A stretch of 64,000 nt of DNA from Rhynochetos jubatus (Eukaryota > Chordata > Aves > Eurypygiformes > Rhynochetidae): assembly GCA_027574665.1 (NCBI GenBank), contig CM050664.1:18626774-18690773 (forward strand), written 5' to 3'. Positions within the stretch are counted from its first letter, which is position 1. Every line of letters starts with the position of its first letter. This document shows, piece by piece, positions 12,521 through 26,239 of the stretch. The notes beneath the pieces are model-generated. The model saw nothing but the letters and a program-made list of their open reading frames with translations. It was not told where the DNA came from and searched no databases. A program made the translations under genes and the position numbers.

Positions 12521-14279
12521 GTGTAAGAAGATTTCAAAACTTATGCGCTGCTAATGATGCTAGAATTAGGAAAAGCAAATACCTTGCTGTGTGCAAAGGT
12601 CAGAGTAAGCACTAATGGAATACTTATCTGCCCAAAAAGTAAATTAAATCAATTTCCTGAGCCTTGTAAGAGGTATAAAGCCGAGGCAGGAGGCTGCAGG
12701 ATGAAGCAATTGCAGTTCACTGGCAGGTGGTTCTCAGTGATACCCTAATGTACAGCACTGCTACAACCCAGCAGAGCTGCTAAGAGACTTTTTCACTGTA
12801 AGGAGGGAAGAGCTTTCAATGGAGTTGGTACCAGCTAGGAACATCTCTGGAGTTTGGGGAGACTGATGCTTAACGAAAGGAAAAAGGTTTTACCGAGAGC
12901 AACATACATTGCACACTTTGGAAGGGCAGAAAGGAGAGGAAGATGCTCCTCTGGCCATGATGGGAAGAACACATGCCTATGCTGTGAGGTTTTTCCTGGA
13001 GGTGTCTCAAGCTCTCTCACCCTCAGCCTGTGCTCTTCTTTCAAACTCTTTGTAAAACCTCATGAGGTGCAACCCCTTCCTCTGCTCCCCCGACATGGGA
13101 GAGCCTTACAACTTCTCTAGGAAGCATCACATATGATTCTGATCATGCACTGCCTTATGCAGACTATATGGAAATGGGGAAAAAAAAAAGCAGAGAATGG
13201 AGTGAAAAAGATTGAAAATGATGTATTGTGTACTAACAAACCCCTTATTTCTTAGGAAGTAGAGTGTGGATTTGTGCACTTCGGGATGCAGAGCAGAAAA
13301 CCAATTAAACTCAATTGCAGATGTGCGGTCTCCTCTCTGTTCTGGATTTTTTTTTTTTTTCCTGGAGAGTAAGGGCTTATACTGCTCTTTTTCAGGGAAC
13401 TAGCAATAGCAACAGTGATCAGTGATAGTTGCACACTGAATTCTCACTAGAGTCATTAAGAGTATCTTTTTATTCTAATACTCATCCTGTATATTCGTTG
13501 CAATCTAGCCTTTAAAGCTGTGAATAATGTCAATCAAAGCATGTTAATTTCTCTTCAATACTTTAACTCTTCTCAATATTGATCACATGGTAGCCATACT
13601 CTAATGAGTAAATTTTATTCTATTAAAAAAATACCATTTTTTTCCCCTTCTCATTCTTAATATTAAAACCATGGGAACTTAAAGGAGAATATCTTAGTGA
13701 AACCTGCTGTCACAGATAAAATGTTTTTAGGAGATGGGAATAGGCAGGTAAGACATAAGATGTCAGCACGAAGCCCTCTAAGAGTCACTGAGTTAGGAAA
13801 AGCCTGTACATGTGGGCTTACTTCCCCTAGGTTGGAATCTTGAAAAGGAAGAGTAGACCTTAAGCATTCACTAAGAAAAGTCAAAGTGTCCCCGCAGAGC
13901 CTGCAAATTATGGCCTGTAGCAAGGAAACCCACATTACAAAAGCATTACAAACTCTTTGGAGTGTGGGAGGGACTTTTTTGGGGTTGGGTGTAGGAAGGA
14001 GAAAGGCAGAAGCTGGCACTCAATTCCTTCATGACTGTTTCTATCACACCTCTCTGCCTGCCCAGGTCCAAAGGTTGGATGCCAACAGAGCAATCCACAG
14101 CACTGGAGCAAGAGGAAACTTAAAACACGGTGATCCTCTTCTTTTTAATGAATCCCATTTCTTATCTCCTCCCTGCCTGGAGTTGTCATTTCTGATATAA
14201 AATTTCAGTGATTAAACAGCAGGGAGGTATCTGGCTTGTGTGGCATCAAGGTAACACTAGGACTGAACAGACGAAGTCT
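12521..14279. other. Unique non-coding sequence with one T tract
   Basis: The segment includes fourteen T residues at 13347-13360. The overlapping opposite-strand frames at 13663-14019 and 13886-14200 are not supported as genes. Confidence 0.55.
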
Positions 14280-14519
14280 TTGAAATGACTTACTGTCGGT
14301 GGTTACAGCATGTTCTAAGGACTTGCGTGATGTTTGTGAGCCGTTTTCTTAATCCTCTCCCTGATAAATGAGTTTTCATAGATGCAGGACAAACTCCTCA
14401 TTTTTCTTTTCTTTTTAATAGCACTCCACTGTGCAGCTCCTCCGGAGCTGGCACCTTGTAGGGCTGTTTTGTCATTATCCAAGTTGCTGCAATGCTCTCC
14501 TCTGAGTAAATGCTAAACC
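14280..14519. promoter_or_regulatory. Candidate conserved non-coding element
   Basis: This is complex, repeat-free sequence of mixed composition, including a ctccggagctgg core near 14441 and gtcattatccaagttgctgc near 14471. It ends at an 11-base T run at 14520-14530. The call rests on texture alone. Confidence 0.22.
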
Positions 14520-14960
14520 TTTTTTTTTTTCCTCCTCCAATTTACTTTTCTCCCATCATTCTGTGTAACTGCATTAGATAGGAAAGCCATCTCGACTGTT
14601 TACCAAGAGGAAGGATTGCTGTATTGTGCTTAGGAATATAAACATTTCATTGTTCTGTCAGCTTCCCTCACTTAAAACTAGGAAAACACACGACCCTAAA
14701 GTGTCCCTTGTTTTGGAGATACAACATATTTGGGGGCTATCAAATACAGATCAGGTAAACATGTCATTAGCACCTTCCCATTAAATTGTATTGCCAGAAA
14801 GGAGGAAAATAAAAGAACTGTTATAGATCGTCTGAAGGTTTCAGAGCAAGTCTTCCCCCTTGCACAGCAGTCCAAACCTTCACAGCTTCATTAGTTAGTT
14901 TACAAAATATACTATACTGAAAAAAATAAGCTTTCTATTATTATTATTAATATATGTATA
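14520..14960. repeat. T tract and short ATT/TA repeats
   Basis: T11 lies at 14520-14530. A short (ATT)n run followed by alternating TA lies at about 14936-14960. Between them is ordinary unique sequence. Confidence 0.7.
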
Positions 14961-15479
14961 TTTGCTCATAAAATACTCTATGCCTTAATGCCACAGAAAA
15001 GCTCATTCATCACATCAGTTTCTCACGCTTCCTTTGGCTGTTACTACCCAAAGTATACCATGGAGGCTACTGTATTTCCTGATACCTTTTTTTCTTCCCA
15101 TTTCTATTTCACCTCATTTAACATACTAAGTACATGCTAGGATTGCAAAAAGAAGAATTGCCATACATTACCATCTGAATGCAATGGGAACCCATTTTAT
15201 GCTGCCTTAACTTTGGATTTCTAGTGCTTTGAATGCAACTGGGGTAAGCATTTTGCTTAACAATGGGATGCTGCTATTAAGAAAATAACAGTTAATAGCT
15301 ATATCTTCTTGCTCTAAGAACTCTCAACTGCATTGAAACATGAGGCAAATCTACTATTTTGCTGTTCTAAATGAAAGCACCACTATAGGTGAGATGTTTT
15401 GATTGTGCTGCCAGGCATTCTCCTTCACTCAGAATTTAACCTGCTCAAGTAATTCAACTGATACATAACCTTATTTTAG
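14961..15479. other. Unique non-coding sequence
   Basis: AT-rich single-copy-looking DNA. Near 15170-15250 a few words vaguely recall the palindromic repeat family seen elsewhere in the window, but too weakly to call. Confidence 0.5.
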
Positions 15480-15660
15480 ACATATTTTATTATTTTCAAT
15501 CACAGCTTATCATCTTATGTGTTTGCTAAACCTCTATTTAACCCCCCTATTGTTGTAGTGATTTTAATTGACCTCATGAGCATTTCGGGTTCCCCGTGAC
15601 ATATCTGTTCCTGGGATTACAGCCTTGCAGGGCCTAACTAGCAGCTGAAAATCAGATGAA
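15480..15660. promoter_or_regulatory. Candidate conserved non-coding element
   Basis: Complex AT-rich sequence with gattttaattgacctcatg near 15560 and mixed composition, free of simple repeats and of open frames. The call is inference from texture only. Confidence 0.22.
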
Positions 15661-16731
15661 ACAGTTTAAGGTGGAATGGACTGGCTGTAACAGGCAATAC
15701 AGACTGGCAGAGGTTTGCCAAGTACCCTGCCTGCAGGGGAGTGAGCGGGAGGTGCCAATCACCACATGCTGATAACAAGCAGCAGGGGAGCAGCACGCTG
15801 TCACAACCCAAAGTTTGGATTTCTACCATTATAATGATCCTGTGACAACTGCAAAATCTCCCAGGTGGCCAGAGGCAAATAACAACACATAAGCATTCAT
15901 AAATACATGAGAGCTTGTGCCTTGCTTGCCAAATTCATCGACTCTGGCGATTCCACAAGACAGGGATATATACACTGAGTTAGTACTCAGTGAAGTGGGG
16001 CAACGGACTCCCAGTGCTCACCCTAAAAAGATCTGGCATTAAACAGGCTAAATGAGGCTTCTCAGCAGGGAATGAACATGGATTGTCTATCAATCTGTCA
16101 TGGCAAAAACAAGCTCCAAGCAGAGGCATTATTGCCATTACAGACAAGGATGTACTGAGCTGCATGGGAAGTGGGCTGCAAGAAGCGTGTTAAATAAAAT
16201 AACGTGGGAGCAGCAAGAGAGGGGAGAGATGGAAATGAGAGCAGAGATGTTATTAAGGCAGACAACTGAGATAGCCTTGGAGCTACCAGCATACGTGTCA
16301 AATAGCTGGTTGGTCAAAGAGTTTTAGTCACTGTTCTCATGGTTCCTCATCAGCAGATTCTGACTAGACTGACTGAATTAATTCCCTTCAACATCTCCAT
16401 GAAATACTTTAAGAAATGCAACTTTGGTACCTTTTCTTGTATGTACTTCACCAGTAGAGTTTAAGACACCCCACAGAAGTTTCCAAGGGGTTTAAAATAT
16501 ATGGTTGCTCTCTTTTATTTATAATCATGTAGGATGAAGTTTCACATTCCTGAAGTATTAATTGAAAAGAATTCTTTTGTATTTTAAACTACTTCCAACG
16601 CCATCTGGAGCATTTTAACACTAGATAACTTGCTAGCAACCAGTATAAAAAACAAATTGCTTATAAGAAAGATACATGGCCACAAGCTGGCCTATTAGTA
16701 TTCAGTGGTTGTTTTTATAACTTTTAAAGAT
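15661..16731. other. Unique non-coding sequence
   Basis: No gene or repeat recognised. Open frames on both strands between 15980 and 16327 overlap each other and carry no domain. Confidence 0.55.
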
Positions 16732-16790
16732 ATCAGGCTCCAATCTGCATGCAACTCCAATTAATGTTAATGGGAATTATGTGAACATCC
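16732..16790. repeat. Degenerate copy of an old palindromic repeat
   Basis: The stretch contains gcatgcaactccaattaa and gttaatgggaattatgtg. It aligns by eye to the interspersed amniote sequence whose core reads ctcccattgacttcaatggg followed by agttgtgtg. The copy is strongly diverged. Family name not assigned. Confidence 0.45.
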
Positions 16791-17196
16791 AGAGTAGTTA
16801 TATGGCCCTTAAACTCTTGGTACAACAACTCTCATTGTCTACTACTCTAAATTTGCATAAACAATTAGTATCTCATTAATGTCTCATTAGGAACTCATAT
16901 GGTGTGAGGAAGGAAAGAGTATTAGTGCCTCTATGGAAACTGTATGAGGTCACACACGAAAATGGCTTTACTGGTTTCATCTTGTTCTGCATTTGTACAT
17001 GTAGAAAAAGACAATATTGCAGAGACACACAATTTGACAGAGATGAGTGCGACTGCTGCGGAGAAGGGCAGGTCTGCAATTGCAGAGGATGTTTCCAGCC
17101 AGACACAAGACATTTAGGCAGGACCCAAAAAAAAGCCCACTCAGCTCCTCTGACAGCAGAGCAAGCTTAAACCATGTGCTTTAATGCCTGCAATTG

Positions 17197-17260
17197 GTAT
17201 ATTTATATATATACATTTAACTTCAAACAATGAAGTATTCCCACTGAAGTCAATTACAGA
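17197..17260. repeat. TA-rich run and a short palindromic-repeat relic
   Basis: Alternating TA lies at about 17198-17214. At 17238-17256 the words ttcccactgaagtcaatta match half of the CATTGACTTCAATGGG-type core. This could be chance at this length. Confidence 0.35.
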
Positions 17261-17744
17261 ACTGTATTTTGCTGGTCTGTAGCCATCATCACTTTGCACT
17301 TACAGAAGCCAAACCCACTTAGTTTTGGGGTTGTTCTGTTATGTTCCATGAACCACCAGTCTAAACCTATATGGATCTTCCATCCCACAGCCTGAAAGCT
17401 CCTTCTGGTTACTCTGAAAAAGCTGGAAGCTCCTTCAACATCTGTCACTCCTGGGTCACTGTTGAGGTGTTCATCCTCTGAACACTTCACTGAGAGAACC
17501 AGTGGCATGGGGCACAGTATTTTTGACCATTTAATATTTCTATGTGTATGCACTGGATTGACAACAAATCGTAGGAGAAAGTAGTAACCTTTGTAGGTAC
17601 AGCAGGGTACCAAAGTTGACATCAGACTCCATGTCAAACATCAGATTTTTAAATCTCCTGCACAAACTACACCTTCCCAGTAGGAAATCTGGTTGTTGGT
17701 GGAGGAGCTGGGCTTTTCACTGTGCTCTGTATTTAGGCGAAATT
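17261..17744. other. Unique non-coding sequence
   Basis: A 127-codon minus-strand frame covers 17254-17637 but shows no recognisable protein features. Confidence 0.5.
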
Positions 17745-17759
17745 AAAAAAAAAAAAAAA
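17745..17759. repeat. Poly-A tract
   Basis: Fifteen A residues. No retroposed body is recognisable upstream on either strand. Confidence 0.95.
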
Positions 17760-20699
17760 TCATTCAGAACCATCTGAATCTGAACCAGAACTCTGGAATC
17801 TGAAAATCTTCAACCTGTCCTACCAAAGATTTCTATGAAAAGCCCAAATCCTCTGCAATACTTCATGATGCTGAGGAGCCTTGGTGCAGTTGCTACATGG
17901 AGTGTTTTAAGGACCAGCAGCTGAAAGAGCATGTGAATGACTGATATATTCAAGAGGGTCCACTTAAACAACAATCAGGAGCTGGATGGAACCTCCTTAC
18001 TAAACACATGCTGAGAAAGCTGTATGTTGCCCGAGAGAACCCATTTCTTTCCCAGGGAAATCTGATGGGATTCATGCTCTGAAGTCAAAGAACATCCTAA
18101 CTATTAACTGAAAATATAAGTAAACGTTCTCAGTGTGTTCATAAACCCGAAGAGAGCGCATCCAGCACTCTCAGCTCCTGTTAGCTGTTACTTGTATCTT
18201 CAGCATCCTTTTGGGCTGCTTCAGCAAGTACAGCTGTAAAGAGCAGCACATTTATTCTGAAGAGTCCCAAAGGGATTCAGGAGCTCTAACCAGGCTGTGC
18301 TTTCATATGTGCAGTGCCGTTTCTTACATTACTGAAATTCCTCCTACTTCAGCTGGAATATTAAGGTGCCTTCAGTTCAGTGGGGTTACGTGGCCCGGCT
18401 CAGTGCTGGCTCCTGTCAGTCACAGAGCCCTGGGCCAAAGCTTACAGCTGGCATACAAAACAAGACAGCACAGAGTGCTCTAATTTTCAGTGGAAAAGGA
18501 GGTAAAAGCATTAAAACAAGCACAGTGCAGTCCAAAACGGAGATACAAGCAGTTAATCAGAAGAGCAGGCACGATGCTTATATGTACCTGCAGTAATTTA
18601 TGGAGAGAATATTTTTTCTGGATAAGCTGTTTGCTATGCAAGTACATGGAGTTAATCCAACACTGATTTGTCAGGATATGGACCATAGCACATGAAGAAT
18701 ACTCCTGGCAAATATTTCAGATCCAGCCACTCTGAACCGTACCTCTGATACCTCTCAAAGCTGCTGGAACTAGCATTAGCTGGATCGAAGGAACACACAA
18801 AATCAAAAACACTTTTGCCTGGGAAATGGTGAAGATCTGGAGAAAAAAAAAGAATGCTCCAGAGCAACAAATGGGAACATTGTCGGATTGTGGGGATGAG
18901 GTAGACACAAGCAGAAAAAGTACAACAAAATATGGCCAACAGTTGCCCACATGAAGCTTTCACTGGTTTGAAATCCTCTCTAGGTCTGCTGCTTAGATTA
19001 AGCAGTATAGCCATTGGTTGAAGAAACTGGTTTTGGGTCCCTGTATTCCCCTTCCAAAGCTCATAAGACACTGTGAAGACTGTCAGGTGTTACTATACAA
19101 ATACAAGCATCCCTAACTCTACACAGATAGAAATCTATGAATTCTCTTATGCATTCCTCAAAGCAGTAATGTAAACATTTCTGCAAAACTTAGAAATCTT
19201 TAAATCAAATTTATGCACTCAGTTCTGAGCATGGACACAACAGTGTTGCCCACAATCCAAACAAGAGTCCAGGGTGAGAACACTGCTCCTTCTTTTCTCA
19301 CACCATTCCTGCCCTTGTGAGGCAGCTTATACATCACCCCTAAAAGAAGAATCAGTAAGTCAAAAGCTAATAGTTGGTGATGAGCAACACAACCACAGTT
19401 TCTGTCTGTGATCACAATCACAGGCATGTGATTCTTCTTTGGTGCTGTAACTTTTTTAATGCTAATTTCTACATTTTAGGGTGATTCAGATAGGTACAAA
19501 GAACTGGCAACCACAACAGACCGTAAAATGTCCCGAGGGGCTGGTCAGAGATGTTTTTCTAAAATGGTTTTATTTATTATTCTCTCTGGTTTCTATGATT
19601 AAAATCCATCTCTCTGAGATGGAAATGGACTACTACCCTGTCGACAAATTAATACTTCTAAGCTATGTTTTAAAACCGTTTGAATCAGAGGGTTCTGATT
19701 TTCACCCATTTGCACCTGCTAAAAATAGGGGTAGATGGCTGGAAGTTGAAGCTGGTGCCAACATATATTTCAGACACTCACCAAATCAGAGTGCAGTAGA
19801 AGTGCATTAAAAATGCCAAAAATAGAATAAACTCCCCTCTTTAATTGGGCTGAGGACTGAATTATGGCAGTCTCTAAATTGCTAGACAGTTTACCTGACC
19901 ATGCTCTATCTGCTGTCCAAGAGAGATACCTCTGCTTTTAACAAAATTGTTTCAGCAACTAGAATCTCAAGACTTGGATCTAGAGAAAACTGAAAAACAA
20001 TGTAAGCCGGGCAGCCACTGAAATTCATGCAATTATACTGGCACAAAGGGACTGACCTCACTGCGTATCATGCAAGTTAGCCTGAGAACCACTTCCGCCG
20101 TTTGAAGGTGCCCAAGCTCACCCCTGCCCAGCATACAGTGTGTTCACAGGAGTTTGGCTCAGCACGTGTAGCGTGATGCACTGAATTTAAGGACCTGACC
20201 CCACAATAGGTGGACTCAAAGCAAGACAGTTTTTATTATTTAATATTAAAGGCAGTATGCAATTAGTTGAGAACTGTGGTTATTTGCAAGTCTGTCTCTG
20301 CTTCCTCTGTGCCACAATGTACTGCTCTGCTGAGTGCATCCGTATTTCTCATTGAATCTCAAACGCTACACTTACCCAACTGTTCTGATTAAAGTGGAAT
20401 TTAATTTATGTGCACTGAGGATAGCCCTACAAAGCACAGTCCTCCTACATCTCTGCACATTATTGTAAAATAGCCAATGTTTCTGGACAGAAATACTCCG
20501 CAGCGTGCTGTGAACCTTCTGGTAGATGTGTGAAGGACTGCTTTTCTAGCAGATCAGGACAGATCTGATATATTTTCCCTCTGTATTCAGGATCAGAGTA
20601 ACAGCATATTTAGCCTTAATTGTCTTTAAACACACTGCCAGGCAAAGAAAAAGAGGACCACCACAGAAGTTATTGAAAAAGTCACCTCCTATAATTAAA
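17760..20699. other. Unique non-coding sequence
   Basis: No supported gene. The 139-codon minus-strand frame at 18652-19071 is AT-driven and hydrophobic, with another minus-strand frame nested at 18717-18950. Nothing resembles a known protein family. Confidence 0.55.
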
Positions 20700-20765
20700 T
20701 GCATTGGCTTCAGTGGGGCTAAACTCTGCCTCTGAGTAATGTCAGCATTCGCACTGGAGTCTAGT
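20700..20765. repeat. Degenerate copy of an old palindromic repeat
   Basis: The words gcattggcttcagtggggct followed by aaactctgcctctgagtaa match the CATTGACTTCAATGGGGCT-type core and its flank. This is one of the better relics of this family in the window. Confidence 0.45.
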
Positions 20766-22439
20766 AACTGCCAAGCTCATGTTTTGCACACTTCTGTGGA
20801 AGAAAGAAGATGAAACGTTAACAGTGTTTATCTCCACATTTCTGTTCTGCCTTTTTGTAAGAACTGATGTGCTGATCAATATTTCCACAAATGAAATGCT
20901 GTTAAAAAATCCTTTTGATTAAACAGTTGCACTGCCAGTGTTTTTTTAAACACAGATTTAAATGTTACAGACAATCTGTTAAATTTTAGTAGTATGTATG
21001 CTTTATTATGCTACAGGACTCACTTTGGACATTGCAAGTAAAATTTTCCATCACCTTTTAATTAAGTGTCTTTCTGTAAGAGTATAATTTATCTCCTGTT
21101 GAGGCAACTGACTACGTGAATAGAGCCTGTCTCCATCTCAATGGAGCAGCCCAAAGCACCAGATGTTTTCTGTGAGGAATAAAAGCCTTTTGGGTTGGAG
21201 TTTTTTTTCAGTTCTTAGTTGCAGTCCCCAGGCCAATGTACACCACCATGTTGGCATCCAATAGAGCAATCAAATGGATAGTTAATGATGACAATTTCAC
21301 TGGGCTTTGATTTACTCAAGTGATTGATGAGAAAACCATTTGCAAAGTGGGGGCTAACAATTAGATTCTCCAGTGTGGTTTTTAAAAAGAAGCCAAAGGA
21401 AGAGAAATAGGCACAATACTGAGATACTGATGAACAGGATTGTATACAGCCCCTAATCATAAGAAAACTTATTTTGTCTACATGCTCAGCAGACTGAGCA
21501 CAAGCCAGCTCCAAACCAGAGGCCATGTAAGACCCTTGGCACCTTGCTAGGCTTGGGCTGCTAATCCCAGGCTCTCAGCAAGGCTCAGTCACTCCAACTC
21601 CACCAAGACAACATGATTACAGAGCTTCTGGGCCAGACCTGCTTTGCATCAGGTGAATCCAGGCAACCCCAGGTCTAAGCAGCTTTAGCATCATCTCCGC
21701 CCACCCTTCTGCAGTAGCTCAGCTGTGACACTCATCACTAATGCTGGTATCTAAGAGACCTGGCTCCCAGCTGCAGTGGTGGCTGGATGGGGCACTGTCT
21801 CTGGAGACAACTTTTTTACTGGAGCAGGAAAACTGGCACCACATCTGCTTTTCAGGCTCAGCACTGTCATTGCCAGCATGAACCAAAAGCAGAAATATCT
21901 TAAATTCAACAGGAGGGACTAGACAAAAGTATCTGGCAGGGGACATGCTGTTGCCTCTGCCACCTCTGCAGCCAGAACAGTGACACCCACCATGCAGGCA
22001 CATCAAAGGGAAGAGGGAACCCTCAGTCTTCTCCTTGTACCTCTAATAGTTTTCAGAGTGAAGTCTCAGTCCCGCAGCTGTTTGACCCTCTGCATTTCCT
22101 ACATCGGGACACTCGGGTGCAACCACAAAACAAGCACACATGCTGCTCACGCTGACACACTGGGTTCTGGGGGTTCAACAGTTCACCTTAAAGTATGAAA
22201 ACTCTCTTTAGACCAAAAAGAAAGCTGTCTGCATAAGCAAGCTTATTGGTAAGTTTTCTCCCCCATTCTTTCACTCCCTTGTGCTTAAGAAATTATCTGT
22301 TACCAGTAGCCCCCATAAAACATCTTCAGCTTTCAGATCCTTAAGTATCAAACAGCGTAAGTAAGCAACAAAAGAAAGCATGCCACTATGTCCCGAGATA
22401 TGCTGACGTTCTTAGAAATGGTACAAATTTCTAATATCC
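20766..22439. other. Unique non-coding sequence
   Basis: No supported gene. The minus-strand frames at 21215-21526 and 21719-22006 have no start context, domain or partner exon that I can recognise. Confidence 0.55.
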
Positions 22440-23110
22440 TGTTTGTTTTACTGGTATTATGGAAAGCGTGTGTGTAACCCAATTTTCAGCGTTTCATTTC
22501 TTGATGCCTTGTTAGCAACAATTGCAGCTCCCGGGAGAAGGTAACAGTGTAGAATCTCATACTAACTCTGTGTAGAGCAATTCTTTGGGGAATTTCATCC
22601 TTCACAGTACAAGCTATCAATACCAAAAATCATAACTGCCTCTGGTTGCACAAGTCTCAATGCAGTTACTGTACAGGCAGGAATGTTAACCCTTTAAAGT
22701 CCCTTTATCTGATGTTCTCATTTCAAACCACATTTATCTCCCAGAATATCTGAGGTAAAGTAAGTCTTGTCTGAAATGGCATATTGTAATTACTTTCCTT
22801 CTGCCCCCTCCCCATTACATATAAATAAAGGCTTTTACATCTTACCTCCCAAGCTACTATGAAATGCCTTTGTTTTTGAGCCCAGTAGAACAAAAACAAT
22901 GTTGTATTATTCAGTAGCCGTGGGAAATCGTTCTTTATTTGGATGCAATTAAACTTAAATGGTTAGTTCTGCTTTTTATCAAAAGCCTCTATGAAATATG
23001 TATAAACACAGCAATCTTTGCCTGCTCATTTATTCACTTTGAATAAACTATGCAGAATTAAATTGAGCTTTATTTCATTCTTGCTGTTAATAAGGTGGAT
23101 AACTAGCTAC
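22440..23110. promoter_or_regulatory. Candidate conserved non-coding block
   Basis: About 670 bases of complex, mostly repeat-free AT-rich sequence lacking any long frame. It carries many transcription-factor-like words: attgtaattac near 22786, gatgcaattaaac near 22942, and an AATAAA-type cluster around 23010-23070. The stretch 22690-23080 has the densest such texture. No alignment was available. Confidence 0.3.
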
Positions 23111-23239
23111 TAAGTTCTCAGGACATGTTACATGCTGTATTGATCCTGTTTCTTTAATCTACTTCCAGAAAAAAAGGGGCAGGATTCTTGATCTGCCAGT
23201 ATTTTGCCTTACTAGAAATGTAGCTCTGTGCACCAGCTG

Positions 23240-23300
23240 AAACTGTTGGATTTTGGCCCATCTAGTTCTCATGAAGTCAATGGATGTTTTCTCACTGATG
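23240..23300. repeat. Degenerate copy of an old palindromic repeat
   Basis: The words ggattttggccca and atgaagtcaatgga, then ttttctcactga, follow the order seen in the old amniote repeat (ggatttggccc, tgaagtcaatggg). Diverged but collinear. Confidence 0.45.
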
Positions 23301-26239
23301 GTGATGTCTGAGAGCCTGTGGCTGATTCTTATGGCATAAATCCACAGTCCTTTGGAAATCATAATTTAATCTGCAATGTTGCTTAAACCTGCTCTCTGCC
23401 CAAGTTTTTGGCAGCAGGAGGAGATCTAACTGGAGTTTTCTGAGAACTGTTATCACAAGGGAGTTTTAGAAAACAGAGGGAGGTTCCCGTAAGAGACAGC
23501 CTGAGAAATCACTGCCAGTTTGCTACCAAAATCAGCATCCTTGGTGCAAACCACTCAGGCTGCTCTGAGGTGGAGTCAGAGCTTGCAGAGTCCAGTCTCT
23601 TGGCTCCAAATGCTTCGGGGCTCCTCCTTGCACAGAAGGAAACTCTGACTCTCTCCTCCAGTTAAAGATCGCTTCCATTTTGTTTTGAAAATCATCACCA
23701 ACATTTTTCTTTTTTCATCCACAAACCAAAATTTGACCATATTTTCCCCAAAAGGAAAATAAGGTTAATTTTCACAATTCTGAATGAAGACTTGTTCACA
23801 ATAAGGAAAGTTCCTGTAGAATGGAAACGTTGAAGATTTTACAGTTTTACCTGTTGGAACCATCAGACAGCTGAATGCACAGTTATGAAAAAGATCGGGT
23901 TGCCGGGGCAACAATTTTTTCCACAGTCAGCAGATCAGTCTTGCAACTTATTTTTAGCTTTTCTCGAGGAAAAGCAGTGCCATTACAGAGGAATGCTGGC
24001 AACCAACAAAAAAAATGCACTGTTCCTAGAAGTAGTAAAAAATATTAGTTGGATTGCACTGGTATGGAAAAAAATATGATCTATGCTTCTGTAAAAAGGC
24101 AACATCCCAAGCTTATTTTAAAATGAGAAGTCACTATATGCATAGAAAACACCCTGATTTTGTAGCTGATTTGCACGAGCACAAAGTCAGCTACTTATAC
24201 ATGTACAAATGGCTAGTTATACATCTAAGAGATAAATATGCTTTCCCTGCACAGAACCCAAAATCTGTTGCTACATCCTACAAAGCAGCTATAATCATTT
24301 ATTTAACAAGTCCCTGAAATTTATATTCATATTACGTGCATTTCAAAATTTGTGTAGAGTAAACGTATTTGAGAGTTTGCCACACTTCTCAGCTGTCATG
24401 AATTTTGTTTTGGTCCTTGTTTATGTGAAGTGACATTAAAAAACCACATTAAACAGGAAAGATGAAAATGTATGCTATTAGTTCTGATGTTCTAGGATAG
24501 CTTTTATTACCATTTATCCTTGTGAGCAGCAACATGTGCTCAGCAACTCGACTCAAATAGGCATCAGCAGAGTATTTTGCACACCAACACAATGGTATCT
24601 CTGAGGAAACAGCTTAGATATTTCAGGGGGAAGCAGTGGGTAAAAATCATTTTGCCGTCCCTCATCAAAGAGGTGGTGTTTCTATCTCCATGATAATGAA
24701 ACTTCCCAGTGATCAATCAACCTGGCCATAGACACTCTGGAAACAGCGTTTGTCCCTGTTTCATGGATTACGACATATTTAGAAGTACACCTGAAACACT
24801 TTTAAGATGTTATTTTCTCTAACAGCAACTTTCTAATCAGATGCAATCGTTCCCTCTCCAACCAGCAGAAGTTTTCTGTCCTAGCTCAGTGCAAACCACT
24901 CCTTCTAGTCTACGTGTGGAGAGGATATGCAGGTAGACGTTTTAAAATTATTTCTTGTAAATGCAAGTCCAAATTCATTCTCAGAGAAGCACGATTGCTC
25001 TTCACAACTAAATAGTCTTGTTCCTTGTAGGCAGCTGCCAAAGCCCTCTGTCTTTCTGGACCTGTTCTGACTTGCTTGTGCTCAGGCTCCACGTAGGAGG
25101 GATGCAGAAATTTCAATTGCAATTCCCTGTTTTAAGAATTTTCTGCATCTCTGGAGGGGCCAAGCTGGGACACCCTGGATTTGGGTGGCTGCCAGTGACA
25201 TCACAGCCCTGGAATGGGCATGCTGGCCTCTGCCCATCAGACAGGTCTTACAAAGCTATTAAAAGCCCATGGGAGGAAGGGTTGCCTAGAGTGAAGGATG
25301 AGCTGGCACTAGGAGCTGATGCCCTTTGTTTTTCAGCTTCGTACAAAATGAGGGTAACACATTGCCCACCATATAACTCCCATTCCTGCACAACGTATGC
25401 ATCTAAGATAAGCAGATAAGTGGGGGGAGGAGGAAAGACAGACCAGTTCAAGTACAAATGGCTAGCCCTTGGCCCAAACACATTACATCACTAGCAGCAT
25501 CTGTGCAAATTGCTCCACTTTGGGAATCTTCCTGGGTTCTGTTGCATGATTCTACTACAACATTAATAATATTCACTAATCTGCACTTAAACTCCCTTTG
25601 TATCCAGATGTTGATATGACCCCTAGCTAGTCGCTCATGTCACTCTATCTGTTAACCTCAGGCAGCTTTCCTCTGCTCACAAACTAAAAATCTCAGGAGC
25701 ATAAAGCACCTAGTATCTCAAACCATGAATCCATGTGGTTTTTGCATCCAGCTCCTATCTGTTATTTCTCCATAACTGGGACACACTATGACTTATAGCC
25801 CCTTACCTGTCACCTTTAATTTTGGTCTGAATGTATGAGATTCAGCTGTGCATTTTAGATGCTACCAGCATTTCAAAACCTGGTGCAATATGAAGGTTTC
25901 CTTAGCAACAGTCACCATAGGAAGCCCTTTAAAGATGCCTTTCCTGACTCTTGTAATTCTGCTTTTCAGCAATTTATGCAGGTAAATCAGATATAAAGTT
26001 TTGACGTGAACTTACAAAACAGCAGAAAAAAAAGTGTATTGAGTTTGAATGCAAATAACTTATCTCTGAATATTCTGTGAGAGCATAACTCCCATTTAAG
26101 CTCGTAGTATTATATCCAGCAACTTGCACGAAAGAAAGCAGAAGGAATAACTTTTGGAAAAAGAGTAGACAAAAAAAAAATTCATGTCTTTGAAGAAAGC
26201 TTGTTTATGTGCTCACCTTTGATAGGAATAAGCCACACT
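23301..26239. other. Unique non-coding sequence
   Basis: No supported gene. The 133-codon frame at 25018-25419 overlaps minus-strand frames and shows no domain. No transposon was recognised. Confidence 0.55.

Noticed and set aside
16904-17170. Short plus-strand frame with many cysteines (around residues 25-65)
   Set aside because: The Cys-rich look is attractive, but there is no signal peptide, the spacing matches no family I know, minus-strand frames are open over the same bases, and no exon boundaries are visible.
18652-19071. 139-codon minus-strand frame with hydrophobic stretches
   Set aside because: The hydrophobicity comes from AT-rich codons; another frame on the same strand is nested in it. 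No family resemblance.
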